64,000 nucleotides of DNA. Source: Kibdelosporangium aridum. GTDB taxonomy: Bacteria > Actinomycetota > Actinomycetes > Mycobacteriales > Pseudonocardiaceae. The notes beneath the pieces were generated by a model. That model made no database searches. It was given only the letters and a program-made list of their open reading frames with translations, and was not told the DNA's origin. The stretch lies in NCBI RefSeq assembly GCF_900176515.1, contig NZ_FWXV01000005.1:62001-126000 (forward strand), read 5' to 3'. Numbering within the stretch: the first letter of the stretch is position 1; every line of letters begins with the position of its first letter. Position numbers and translations under genes: made by a program. Below, piece after piece: positions 1 through 7,617 of the stretch.

Positions 1-162
1 GAAGACAGTCAACGTCCGGGGGACCAGCGCGTCGCCGCGTGAGCTCGTCGGATACGCATCGACCTTGTCGACTATCCGCACGTCGACGCCGCGCCGAGCC
101 AGCTCGATCGCCAGCACGAGGCCGGTCGGTCCGGCCCCGGCGATCAACACTTCGGTGTCCAT
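1..162 (-). CDS. FAD-dependent monooxygenase, N-terminal part (cut by window edge)
   Basis: Only the first 54 codons are inside the window. They start with ATG at 162 after the strong ribosome binding site GAGGAGGGAC and encode a beta-alpha-beta dinucleotide fold: LIAGAGPTGLVLAIELARRG at residues 6-25, then an acidic end of strand 2 (VDK), then a TSSRGDALVPRTL stretch. This is the pattern of aromatic-ring or polyketide hydroxylases of the PheA/TfdB group, where FAD is bound by GxGxxG and the SRG/RTL segment. It begins 8 bp after the LanC-like gene and is probably the last visible gene of the lanthipeptide operon, so it could be a tailoring oxidase. That role is inference from position; the substrate cannot be told. 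Confidence 0.75.
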   Translation of the reverse strand, partial: MDTEVLIAGAGPTGLVLAIELARRGVDVRIVDKVDAYPTSSRGDALVPRTLTVF

Positions 163-170
163 GTCCCTCC

Positions 171-1136
171 TCACGACAGCAGCAGCGCGCGGTCCCAGTC
201 CGGCGGCTCCGGTGCGACGGCGGCGAGCAGTGCGAGCACCACACCTGCTGTGCCGTCGAGGAAACCCGGCTCATCGGGCGCGGACGTCACGAGCTCGGCT
301 GCGAGCTTCGGCATGGCCGCGACGAGCTCAGGATCGCCGGTGTCCGAGGCGAACCGGAAGGTGACCTGAAGCAGGCCGGCCCTTCCGTGGCAGAGGCCGA
401 CGTCCGGCGTCGCGCCCTGACGGTGTGCGGCTTTGACCGTTGACACCGCACGATCGCACATGTCCGGGTCACCAAGGGAAATCCCCGCGTGCCACAGCGC
501 GCGGGCCATACCGGCGCTGCCACGGCACCACGTTGTCCCTGGCATCTCGACGGCGTGCTGCAAAGCCAGCGTGGCAATGGCGTCCCGCTGTCCCGGGACG
601 CGCACGCCTGCCCTTTCGGCCAAACAAAGCAAGGCAAGCGGGCCGGAGCTGCCGTGGGCCATACCTGGCGGAAGGTCCGCACTCGCAGCGGCCAGCGCTG
701 TCAACACGGTCGCGAGCGCCGGTTCGTCACGTCGGCACAGCATGTACGCGCCAGTTCCGGTCAGTCCGGAGATGAGGTCGACCTCGCGTTGACTGCCGCC
801 ACCAAGTGCGCGAGATCGTGCGATGGCTTGCCGTACCACGCTTTCGTGTATGTCCGGCACGTCCCGCGCCAGCATCCACGCGGCGAAGGCGACTCCGGCA
901 AGCCCGCCATACATTCCCGGTGACGCGCCGAGCCCACCGAGCCGGTGGACGCCCGCGACGGTCGCGTCGAGATAGTTCTCGGCCATGGCACGCCAGCCCT
1001 GCCCCGGCAGGCAGCGATCGAGCTGGTTGAAGGCCAGCACGAGACCAGGCCCGCCGTCAGCGAGGGCAGGCCGGACGCACTGCGGCGCCGGACGCGGCTC
1101 GCCGACGAGTGCGGTGATGGCGTCGAGCGTGATCAT
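171..1136 (-). CDS. free-standing LanC-like lanthionine cyclase
   Basis: The 321-residue protein shows the repeated HG/GxxG alpha-toroid motifs of the LanC family: GMYGGLAG (74-81), GMAHGSSG (158-165), WCRGSAG (203-209), LCHGRAG (248-254) and FLDGTAG (292-298). Cys203, Cys249 and His250 match the three zinc ligands of nisin cyclase NisC, so the site that activates cysteine thiols for addition to dehydroamino acids looks intact. It is shorter than typical LanC (about 400 residues), mainly at the N terminus. ATG at 1136 follows a GGAG site. It lies downstream of the precursor gene and of a synthetase that already has a cyclase domain. An independent cyclase in such a cluster is unusual: it may finish rings, act on a different site, or be a paralogue. 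Confidence 0.8.
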   Translation of the reverse strand: MITLDAITALVGEPRPAPQCVRPALADGGPGLVLAFNQLDRCLPGQGWRAMAENYLDATVAGVHRLGGLGASPGMYGGLAGVAFAAWMLARDVPDIHESVVRQAIARSRALGGGSQREVDLISGLTGTGAYMLCRRDEPALATVLTALAAASADLPPGMAHGSSGPLALLCLAERAGVRVPGQRDAIATLALQHAVEMPGTTWCRGSAGMARALWHAGISLGDPDMCDRAVSTVKAAHRQGATPDVGLCHGRAGLLQVTFRFASDTGDPELVAAMPKLAAELVTSAPDEPGFLDGTAGVVLALLAAVAPEPPDWDRALLLS

Positions 1137-1161
1137 GGTTCTCCGTGATCGATGGAGCCGG

Positions 1162-1198
1162 GTTCTGCGCGGCCGCGCGACAGGTGGCCGCGCAGAAC
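1162..1198 (-). terminator. 13-bp perfect hairpin between precursor and LanC-like genes
   Basis: GTTCTGCGCGGCC and GGCCGCGCAGAAC are perfect reverse complements separated by 11 bases, 11 bases after the precursor stop codon. No T run follows, so it is not a standard terminator. Its place suggests a transcript-stabilising or attenuating stem that lets the precursor be made in excess over the downstream enzymes. The structure is seen; the role is inferred. Confidence 0.55.
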
Positions 1199-1208
1199 AG
1201 CGCCGCCG

Positions 1209-1337
1209 TTATTCCTTACAGCGCGGCGGATCGGTGCACGAACCGCTGGTCCAGTCGGTGTCGCAGCACATCACCGGGTTCAACTGCTCGGTGTCGGTCT
1301 CCGGCAGCGTCTGGAGTTCAAGGACGTCACTCTGCAT
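1209..1337 (-). CDS. lanA: lanthipeptide precursor peptide (class III/IV type leader)
   Basis: This 42-residue gene starts with ATG at 1337, 21 bp after the synthetase stop, behind TTGAGGAGGTGAG, which contains the full AGGAGGTGA complement of the 16S 3' end. The leader reads MQSDVLELQTLPETDTEQLN; its LELQ-L pattern resembles the amphipathic recognition helix (consensus like ILDLQ or LELQ) of class III and IV lanthipeptide leaders. The C-terminal part, CCDTDWTSGSCTDPPRCKE, holds four cysteines (24, 25, 34, 40) and five Ser/Thr (27, 30, 31, 33, 35), the residues needed for lanthionine or methyllanthionine rings. T27-x-x-T30-x-x-x-C34 also fits the labionin spacing. The cleavage site is not obvious; no dedicated protease or transporter gene is visible. 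The match rests on composition, leader motif and position between two lan enzymes. Confidence 0.85.
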   Translation of the reverse strand: MQSDVLELQTLPETDTEQLNPVMCCDTDWTSGSCTDPPRCKE

Positions 1338-1358
1338 CTCGCTCTCACCTCCTCAAGG

Positions 1359-3941
1359 TCACTCGAAGTCCGGCAGCCACGCTCGGCCACCGCCGTATTC
1401 GAGGCGGAGCAGGAAATCCAGCGCCCCGGACAAGCCGACTTGGTAGCTGGCCTGGACTTCGCGCAATGTCTCGTCGGGTACCAGCAACCGGTCGGCACGC
1501 CGGGTGGCTCGCGTCGCGAGGCACACCACCGCTTCCTCCGCCCAATACCTGTACTGCGCCTCGCCAGTCGCGTCGGCGACATCGAGCAACAACTGCGCAT
1601 TGCCCGCGACGCCGTGGCACGTACTGGGGCTGTGCCGCCAGCGATCCCGATGGACCACGCGGGCGGCTCGCTCGGCGTGATCGAGGAACACCTGTTCACC
1701 GGTCGCCTGCCACAGCCGGATCAGGAAGGTGCCGATGCCGCTGGCGCCATGGCACCACAGTGTCAGGCCCATCCGCTCAGTACGACCAGGCCCTTTGGGC
1801 CACAACACCAATTCCCCGTCGCGCTCGGCCACCGCGCACAACGCATGGCCGCCGGACGCCGCGATGTCCACCAGTTCAGGCCAGTCCAGTGCGCGCCCGG
1901 CGATGAGCAGGAACGTGGCAACGCCCGCTATTCCGTGTCCGAAGCCGTAACTCGGGCATCCGGCGAGCTCCCGGCGATGTTCCAGCGGCCATTCCACACC
2001 GCTCGCCGAGTTCTCGAGTAGACGGAGCACTCGATCCGCGCATTCCGTGGCTCGGTCGGCGAACCGTCGATCCCCAGTCGCCCACCAGAGGTGCACCTGG
2101 GCAAGACCAGCGCCGGCCAGCCCGTGGCAGATGTCGGGATTGGACCAGTCCAACGGAATGCGCAGGGCATACGCGGTGGCCTGGTCGGCCAGCGCGGTGT
2201 CACCGAGCGTCCTTGCCGCGTCATACAACGCCCACACTGCGCCGGACCGTCCAAAGTGGAGGCCAGGAAGGATCCGGTCAGGTTGGGTCAGTCGTCGTCC
2301 CAACCACTCGGCCGCACTCCGCAGCACGGGTTCGACCTCGGGATGCGCCCCTGTCCGGACGGCACGGTCGAGCACCGCGAGCACTCCACCGGCACCGAGC
2401 TGGACATTGCAGGGATCGCCCGCAGGCACGCCACGGCCACGGGGCCACAGGTATTCGGCATTCACGTCGATGGTTTCGGCCAGATAAGCAAACCCGTCAC
2501 GCGACAACCGGTTGGCGACACCATTCAGTGCGGGAGCCTCGACAGCGGCTACATCTGGCTTGGCACTGAGAAATGCGACGGCCTTGTCCAGCGGCCACCG
2601 ATCCGGCACGTCCGCGGTCATGCCGATGACCAGCGGGGCGAGGGCACGCAGCGCCGGATGTTCCGGCGCCGCGGCGCCGACGATCGCGGCGAGCCGGTCA
2701 GCGACCGGCCTGACTGGCTCGGTGTCCTCGGCCAGCACCGGATTGATTCCCGTCGCGGTGTGCAGCAGTGTCGCGCCGATGCTGAAGCAGTCCACTTCGG
2801 GCCCGGCCTTGACACCGTCGGCGGCAGCGAGGTGTTCGGGCGCGGTGAACCCGGCCGTGCCCCTGACATGGACGGCGGCACCGAGCTCGACCGCGCATTC
2901 CAGATCGATCAGCACCGGCTCGTTCCGTGGCGTCATCATCACGTTGCTGGGCTTGAGATCCCGTACGACGAATCCGGCGGCGTGTGCCTGTGCCACAAGC
3001 CGGGTGAGGTCACGGGCCAGCCGCCACATCAGCTCCAGTGGCATGCGCGCGCCGTTGCGCGTCGCCTGGTCGATCGACCACTCGGTCAGGCTCGTGCCCT
3101 CGATCAGGTCCTCGACAAGGAAGACATGGCCACTGGACTCGAAGACCTCTCGCACCGCCGGCGTCACCCCGAGCGGAGCGAGTTTGCTCAGCACGTGCGC
3201 CTCATACCGCAGCCAGTCCCGGGCGTCGCCGTCGCTGGTCCCCGCGCCGATGTGCGGGCGCGCCTCCTTGATCAGCACCGCCTCGCCCGTGCGCTGGTCC
3301 TCAGCCCGGTAGACCCCGCCCCGGTTGGCGTGCCGAATTGCCTCACGGACCAGATAACGGCCTGCGAGCAGCACAGGTCGGCCGGTGCCGCCGTTTCGGG
3401 CAGACTGCTCGAACGGCGGCACCGCCCATTCGGGAGGCGAGAACCACGGATTGCGCTTGTCTGGGACGAAGCTGCCGTCGGGAGCCAGCAGCTGCCCCTC
3501 GTAGAAGCCTTCGTCGTTCAGTTCGCGAGCGGACGTGAAGCTGCCGTAGCGGTAGTGCACGACGCTGTCCGGCCGATAGCGCCGATCGGACAGGATGGCC
3601 GGTCCAGCCAGGCCGATCGTTGCCTCGTGCAGGCGCTGAGCCAGCTCACGCAGCTGGTCGTCGTCAGTGGGATAGACGGTGAGGAACTTGCCTGACTGGG
3701 CACGCGGCGCCCGCACGCCGGTCAGGTCGATGAGAACCCGCGGGCAGGAAGCGAACTTGAACGCACAACGGTGTTCGGCCAGGATCGGTGTCACGGCTTC
3801 GAGGACGTGGTGGGCCGTCGAGGCGATCGCCGAAACGTGCAGTTTCCAGCCCTGCCTGCGGTGTGTGTGCAGGGCAGGCGTCACCATGCACCACGTTGCC
3901 CCGTCCTGGAGTGTCCACCCGGGAGCCTCGGTGCCCAGCAC
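1359..3941 (-). CDS. lanL: class IV-like lanthionine synthetase LanL (lyase-kinase-cyclase)
   Basis: 860 residues from the GTG at 3941. An N-terminal phosphoSer/Thr lyase-type domain (about 1-185, with GWKLHVSA at 31-38) is followed by a Ser/Thr kinase (about 195-460: GGVYRA at 208-213, IKEAR Lys225, VRDLKPSN at 326-333, DLE at 347-349 in place of DFG) and a LanC-like cyclase (about 510-850). Cys730 (LWCHG) and Cys775-His776 (TCHG) match the LanC zinc ligands, which class III LanKC enzymes lack, so class IV fits best. The enzyme phosphorylates precursor Ser/Thr, eliminates phosphate and closes thioether rings. The true start is probably further upstream: the same frame stays open to a stop at 4019-4017 and reads DYQAIVRRVLG, typical of the family. 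The only in-frame candidates there are CTG codons, the best at 3995 with AAGGGGG seven bases before it. Confidence 0.9.
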   Translation of the reverse strand: MLGTEAPGWTLQDGATWCMVTPALHTHRRQGWKLHVSAIASTAHHVLEAVTPILAEHRCAFKFASCPRVLIDLTGVRAPRAQSGKFLTVYPTDDDQLRELAQRLHEATIGLAGPAILSDRRYRPDSVVHYRYGSFTSARELNDEGFYEGQLLAPDGSFVPDKRNPWFSPPEWAVPPFEQSARNGGTGRPVLLAGRYLVREAIRHANRGGVYRAEDQRTGEAVLIKEARPHIGAGTSDGDARDWLRYEAHVLSKLAPLGVTPAVREVFESSGHVFLVEDLIEGTSLTEWSIDQATRNGARMPLELMWRLARDLTRLVAQAHAAGFVVRDLKPSNVMMTPRNEPVLIDLECAVELGAAVHVRGTAGFTAPEHLAAADGVKAGPEVDCFSIGATLLHTATGINPVLAEDTEPVRPVADRLAAIVGAAAPEHPALRALAPLVIGMTADVPDRWPLDKAVAFLSAKPDVAAVEAPALNGVANRLSRDGFAYLAETIDVNAEYLWPRGRGVPAGDPCNVQLGAGGVLAVLDRAVRTGAHPEVEPVLRSAAEWLGRRLTQPDRILPGLHFGRSGAVWALYDAARTLGDTALADQATAYALRIPLDWSNPDICHGLAGAGLAQVHLWWATGDRRFADRATECADRVLRLLENSASGVEWPLEHRRELAGCPSYGFGHGIAGVATFLLIAGRALDWPELVDIAASGGHALCAVAERDGELVLWPKGPGRTERMGLTLWCHGASGIGTFLIRLWQATGEQVFLDHAERAARVVHRDRWRHSPSTCHGVAGNAQLLLDVADATGEAQYRYWAEEAVVCLATRATRRADRLLVPDETLREVQASYQVGLSGALDFLLRLEYGGGRAWLPDFE

Positions 3942-4061
3942 CCGCCGGACTATCGCCTGGTAGTCCGACGATGTTGCCGTTGTCAGGCTGGACAGTGCGC
4001 CACCCCCTTGCCGGAATTACCTGTCCGACAAGGTAACGACGCGTGACGGTGATTCTCTCTC

Positions 4062-4107
4062 CCGAAGGGGCGGCAGTTCGGGAGTGCCCGTTCATCGCCC
4101 CCTTCGG
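4062..4107. terminator. stem-loop between aminotransferase and lanL
   Basis: CCGAAGGGGCG (4062-4072) pairs with CGCCCCCTTCGG (4096-4107), one bulged base, with a 23-base loop. It lies just after the aminotransferase stop codon and before the synthetase. There is no T tract. It probably ends or insulates the aminotransferase transcript from the lanthipeptide operon; both genes are on the minus strand. Confidence 0.5.
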
Positions 4108-4118
4108 GCGGCGCCAAG

Positions 4119-5492
4119 TCAGAGCAGGTGCCACGCCTCGGTGAGCACCTTGCGCAGGATCTGCTCGATCTCGTCGAACTGCTGCTGGTCGCAGATCAGC
4201 GGGGGCGAGAACTGGATCACCGGCTCGGCGCGGTCGTCGGCACGGCAGTAAAGCCCGGCGTCGAACAGGGCACTGGAGAGGAAGCCGCGCAACACGCGCT
4301 CGGACTCCTCGGCGCTGAAGGTCTCCTTGGTTTCCTTGTCCTTCACCAGCTCGATGCCGTAGAAGAACCCGGCGCCACGGACGTCGCCGACGATCGGCAA
4401 GTCACTCAGTTTGTCCAACGTGGACCGGAAAGCTGCCTCATTGGACAGCACGTGGTCGTAGATCCCCTCGTTCTCCATCAGATCCAGGTTCGCAATGGCG
4501 ACGGCACACGACACCGGGTGTCCGCCATACGTCGAGCCGTGCAGGAATGTTGTCGTGCCTTGGAGATACGGCTCCATCAGCCGGTCGCTGACCAGGACCG
4601 CGCCCAGCGGGGCGTATCCGGACGTCAGTCCTTTGGCGACGGTGATGATGTCGGGCTGGTAACCGTACCGCTTGGCGCCGAAGTCGTGTCCCAGACGGCC
4701 GAACGCGCAGATGACCTCATCGGACACCAGCAGAACGTCGTACTGGTCGCAGATCTCGCGCACTCGCTGGAAATAGCCAGGCGGTGGCACGAAACACCCG
4801 CCGGTGTTCTGCACCGGCTCAAGGAAAACCGCCGCGACCGTGTCCGGGCCTTCCATCTCGATCGCCGCGGCGATCTGGTCGGCGGCCCAACGGCCGTACG
4901 CCTCAGGGTCGTCGCCGAACACCGGTGCGCGGTAGATGTTGGTGTTCGGCACCTTGATCGCACTGGGCACCAACGGTTCGAAGTCCTGTTTGGCCGCCGG
5001 GATGCCCGTGATGGACAGTGCGCCCTGCGACGTCCCGTGGTACGCGAGCGAGCGGCTGATCACCTTGTGCTTGGTGGGTTTGCCGGTCAGCTTGAAGTAC
5101 TGCTTGGCCAGCTTCCACGCCGTCTCGACGGACTCGCCGCCGCTCACCGTGAAGAAGACCCGGTTGATGTCACCCGGTGCGGACGCGGCCAAACGCTCGG
5201 CCAACTCGACCGCTTTCGGGTGGGCCGTGCCCCACAACGGGAAGTAGCCCAGTTGACGCGTCTGCTCGGCGGCTGCCTGCGCGAGTTCCTCGCGGCCGTG
5301 GCCGACCTGCACCGCGAACAGGCCTGCGAGGCCGTCGAGGTAGCGCTTGCCTTCGGCGTCGAAGACGTAGGCGCCCTCGCCGCGCACGATCACCGGCGGC
5401 GGCGTGTCAGCGAAGGTGGAGTGGCGCGTGAAGTGCATCCACAGGTGCTCACTCGCGGATCGGGCCAGGTCGGCGGCGTCGTAGGCGGTCAT
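4119..5492 (-). CDS. class III (omega) aminotransferase, probably putrescine- or GABA-pyruvate type
   Basis: The 457-residue PLP enzyme has class III aminotransferase marks: the glycine-rich cofactor region FTVSGGESVETAWKLAKQY, the DEVICAFGRLG segment with the PLP-ring Asp, and the Schiff-base lysine in ITVAKGLTSGYAPLG. It would move the terminal amino group of a diamine or omega-amino acid to pyruvate or 2-oxoglutarate. Neighbours narrow the role: an Lrp regulator, an APC amine/amino-acid permease and a gamma-aminobutyraldehyde-type dehydrogenase, the layout of putrescine-to-GABA catabolism. ATG at 5492 is preferred; a GTG at 5510 would add six residues. The two cannot be separated without expression data, and beta-alanine or GABA are alternative substrates. 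Confidence 0.85.
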   Translation of the reverse strand: MTAYDAADLARSASEHLWMHFTRHSTFADTPPPVIVRGEGAYVFDAEGKRYLDGLAGLFAVQVGHGREELAQAAAEQTRQLGYFPLWGTAHPKAVELAERLAASAPGDINRVFFTVSGGESVETAWKLAKQYFKLTGKPTKHKVISRSLAYHGTSQGALSITGIPAAKQDFEPLVPSAIKVPNTNIYRAPVFGDDPEAYGRWAADQIAAAIEMEGPDTVAAVFLEPVQNTGGCFVPPPGYFQRVREICDQYDVLLVSDEVICAFGRLGHDFGAKRYGYQPDIITVAKGLTSGYAPLGAVLVSDRLMEPYLQGTTTFLHGSTYGGHPVSCAVAIANLDLMENEGIYDHVLSNEAAFRSTLDKLSDLPIVGDVRGAGFFYGIELVKDKETKETFSAEESERVLRGFLSSALFDAGLYCRADDRAEPVIQFSPPLICDQQQFDEIEQILRKVLTEAWHLL

Positions 5493-5513
5493 GCCTGCTT
5501 TATCGCACACTCG

Positions 5514-5591
5514 CTACGGATACGCAAGTAAATCACCCTTGCGACCGATGTTTCCGGTATTCAGACCGTGATCAAACTACGGATTCCGTAG
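5514..5591. promoter_or_regulatory. candidate Lrp operator region with two CTACGGAT motifs
   Basis: CTACGGATACG at 5514 lies just upstream of the aminotransferase, and the perfect palindrome CTACGGA-T-TCCGTAG (5577-5591) abuts the Lrp gene end. A related GCGGTATCCGC (the reverse of GCGGATACCGC) lies at 6182-6192 inside the permease promoter. The shared CGGATA/CGGATTCCG element is a plausible site for the Lrp-family protein encoded here; binding is inferred. Confidence 0.5.
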
Positions 5592-6077
5592 TCACCGAGT
5601 GCCCCACTGATAGGACTGCTTGCGCAGCTTCAGGTAGACGAGGGTCTCCGCGTTGCGCACGCCGGGGATCGCGCGGATCCGGGTGGAGATCAGCTCGAGC
5701 AGGCTGGCGTCGTCGGTGCAGATGACCTCGCAGAGGATGTCGAACCGGCCCGCGCAGACCACCACGTAGTCGATCTCGTCCATCTCGGCGAGCGCGTCGG
5801 CGACGGGCTCGATCGGGCCGGCCACGTTGATCGCGATCATCGCCTGGCGGAACAGCCCGACCTGCATCGGATCGGTCACCGCGACGATCTGGATCACGCC
5901 GGCGTCGGCCAGTCGCTGCACCCGCTGGCGGACCGCGGCTTCGGACAGCCCGACGATCTTTCCTATCGTCGAGTACGGCATCCGGCCGTCCTGCTGCAGC
6001 TGCTCGATGATCTGTTTGGCGATGTCGTCGAGCAGAGGGGCCGCTGTCCGCTCTGGTGCCGTGTTCTTCCGGTTCAC
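5592..6077 (-). CDS. Lrp/AsnC-family transcriptional regulator
   Basis: 161 residues: an N-terminal winged helix-turn-helix (about 18-65, DGRMPYSTIGKIVGLSEAAV then RQRVQRL) and a C-terminal RAM ligand-binding ferredoxin-like domain (about 80-150, with ALAEMDEIDYVVVCAGRFDI). Proteins of this family form dimers or octamers that sense amino acids or amines. It sits between the aminotransferase (same strand) and the divergent permease-dehydrogenase pair, so it likely senses an amine or amino acid and controls both. Actinomycete polyamine catabolic loci often carry such a regulator. Start ATG at 6077 leaves a normal-length leader before the HTH. Confidence 0.9.
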   Translation of the reverse strand: MNRKNTAPERTAAPLLDDIAKQIIEQLQQDGRMPYSTIGKIVGLSEAAVRQRVQRLADAGVIQIVAVTDPMQVGLFRQAMIAINVAGPIEPVADALAEMDEIDYVVVCAGRFDILCEVICTDDASLLELISTRIRAIPGVRNAETLVYLKLRKQSYQWGTR

Positions 6078-6173
6078 GCTGGCATTATGACCGGTCGGTC
6101 AGAAAGGCTCGCCGGTCCGGCGGATCCGGGACGTGTCGCGACGTAAACAACGGATTTCGTCGGCGATAGGCCG

Positions 6174-6202
6174 TTGACATTGCGGTATCCGCGTTGTTTT
6201 AT
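6174..6202 (+). promoter_or_regulatory. candidate sigma-70-type promoter of the permease gene
   Basis: TTGACA (6174-6179), a 17-bp spacer and TTTTAT (6197-6202) form a near-consensus promoter 38 bp before the permease start. The spacer contains GCGGTATCCGC, related to the motif near the aminotransferase, so a regulator bound there would overlap RNA polymerase. Confidence 0.6.
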
Positions 6203-6240
6203 GCGTCACACCACGGTGACGTGAGGCGAGGAGAGTATGG

Positions 6241-7617
6241 ATGACCGATACGGCGACTCCCGCCAAGGCCGCGCTCGTCCCCACCGAGCCGCGGCGGCTG
6301 ACCAGATCGATCGGCGTGTTCGGGGGAACGCTGTTGACGTTGAGTTGTCTGACTCCGGCGTCTTCGCTGTTCGTGGTAGTGCCTCCGCTGCTCGGCGAAA
6401 CCGGCACCGGGACAGCGTTGACCATCGCGCTGGCCGCGTTGCTCTGTATCGGCGTGGCCTTGTGTTACGCGGAGTTAGGCACGCTCGTGCCCAGCGCCGG
6501 TGGTGAATACGCGATGGTGGGCATCGTCGCCGGGAGGTTCGCCGGCTGGATGATGTTCGTGCTGTCGTTCATCATCGTGTTGATCATTCCGCCGGTCATC
6601 GCGTTGGGCACGGCGGACTACCTGCATTCCGTGATGGACGTGGATCCGCGGGTCGCGGGGGCGGTCGTCATGCTGCTGGGAACCCTGATGGGCCTGCTCA
6701 ACCTGCGTGCCAACGCCTGGATTACCGGCATCTTCCTGGTTCTGGAGATAGTCGCGATCGCCGTGGTGGCGTTCCTCGGCTTCGGCAACGCACAGCGCCC
6801 GGCCTCCGTGCTGGTCAACCCCACCGTCACCGACCCGGTCGAGCCGCTCAGCACGGTCACGATCATCGCCGGGCTAGCCGTCGCGCTGTTTGTCCTGCAA
6901 GGGTTCACCACCGCTGTCTACCTGTCCGAGGAGATGCACAACCCACGCCGCACGGTCGTCCGGACCGTTCTGTGGACGCTCGGCATCGGCGCGTTGGTGG
7001 TGATCATCCCCGTCATCGCGATCACGTTGGGAGCGCCGGATATCACGACGCTCACCGGCGGCGACATCGCGGCGATGGTCACCGGCTGGAGCAACACCGG
7101 GGTCGGCGTGTTCGTCAGCCTCAGCATCGCGTTGGCGATCATCAACGCGGTGATCGTCATGGTCATCCAGAACTCCCGCGTGCTGTACGCCTCCGCCCGT
7201 GACCGCGCCTGGCCGGAGGTTGTGAATCGCGCATTCAGTACGGTCAGCAACCGGTTCTCGTCGCCATGGGTGTCCACATTGGTCGTTGGTATCGGCGGCG
7301 CTGTGCTGTGTTTCGTGCCAGTGGAGACGCTCAGCGGCGTCACCAGCGTCGTGGTCGCCGCGCTCTACCTGGGCGTCGCCATCGCCACGTTGACAGGGCG
7401 CCGGGGCGAGCACCGCGGCAAGCCTGCGTGGCGAATGGCGGGTTGGCCGGTGCTGCCTGTTTTGATCGCGCTTGTCCTGCTTTACGTCGTGGCTCAGCAG
7501 GCGCCGCTCGATCTGCTGATCACGCTCGGGGTGCTCGTCGCGGCTACCGTGTACTGGGTGGCCTACCTTCGCCCGCGACCAGCGGACCGCTGGGTCGTCA
7601 CCGTTCCGACCGAATGA
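6241..7617 (+). CDS. APC-superfamily amino acid/polyamine permease
   Basis: 458 residues with about 12 hydrophobic helices and no signal peptide. The first helix pair (SIGVFGGTLLTLSCLTPASS, then LLCIGVALCYAELGTLVPSA followed by GGEY) carries the unwound glycine-rich helix 1 and the YAELGTLVPSAGGEY signature of APC transporters (PF00324/PF13520). It would import an amine, amino acid or polyamine with protons across the cytoplasmic membrane. It overlaps the following dehydrogenase start by ATGA, so both are one transcriptional unit, which points to uptake of the compound catabolised by the aminotransferase and dehydrogenase. Putrescine or GABA is the best guess. Confidence 0.88.
   Translation: MTDTATPAKAALVPTEPRRLTRSIGVFGGTLLTLSCLTPASSLFVVVPPLLGETGTGTALTIALAALLCIGVALCYAELGTLVPSAGGEYAMVGIVAGRFAGWMMFVLSFIIVLIIPPVIALGTADYLHSVMDVDPRVAGAVVMLLGTLMGLLNLRANAWITGIFLVLEIVAIAVVAFLGFGNAQRPASVLVNPTVTDPVEPLSTVTIIAGLAVALFVLQGFTTAVYLSEEMHNPRRTVVRTVLWTLGIGALVVIIPVIAITLGAPDITTLTGGDIAAMVTGWSNTGVGVFVSLSIALAIINAVIVMVIQNSRVLYASARDRAWPEVVNRAFSTVSNRFSSPWVSTLVVGIGGAVLCFVPVETLSGVTSVVVAALYLGVAIATLTGRRGEHRGKPAWRMAGWPVLPVLIALVLLYVVAQQAPLDLLITLGVLVAATVYWVAYLRPRPADRWVVTVPTE

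Noticed and set aside
1359..3941. Class III LanKC (labionin-forming) assignment for the synthetase
   Set aside because: Class III cyclase domains lack the zinc ligands; Cys730, Cys775 and His776 are present. The labionin spacing in the precursor keeps this open as a minor alternative.
4119..5510. Aminotransferase as part of the lanthipeptide cluster
   Set aside because: A stem-loop separates them, and the aminotransferase fits the Lrp-permease-dehydrogenase amine catabolic block on its other side.
7266..7613. 116-codon N-terminal extension of the aldehyde dehydrogenase frame
   Set aside because: It lies wholly within the permease gene, is rich in Arg/His/Gly like a GC-shadow, and the dehydrogenase begins naturally at ATG 7614 overlapping the permease stop.
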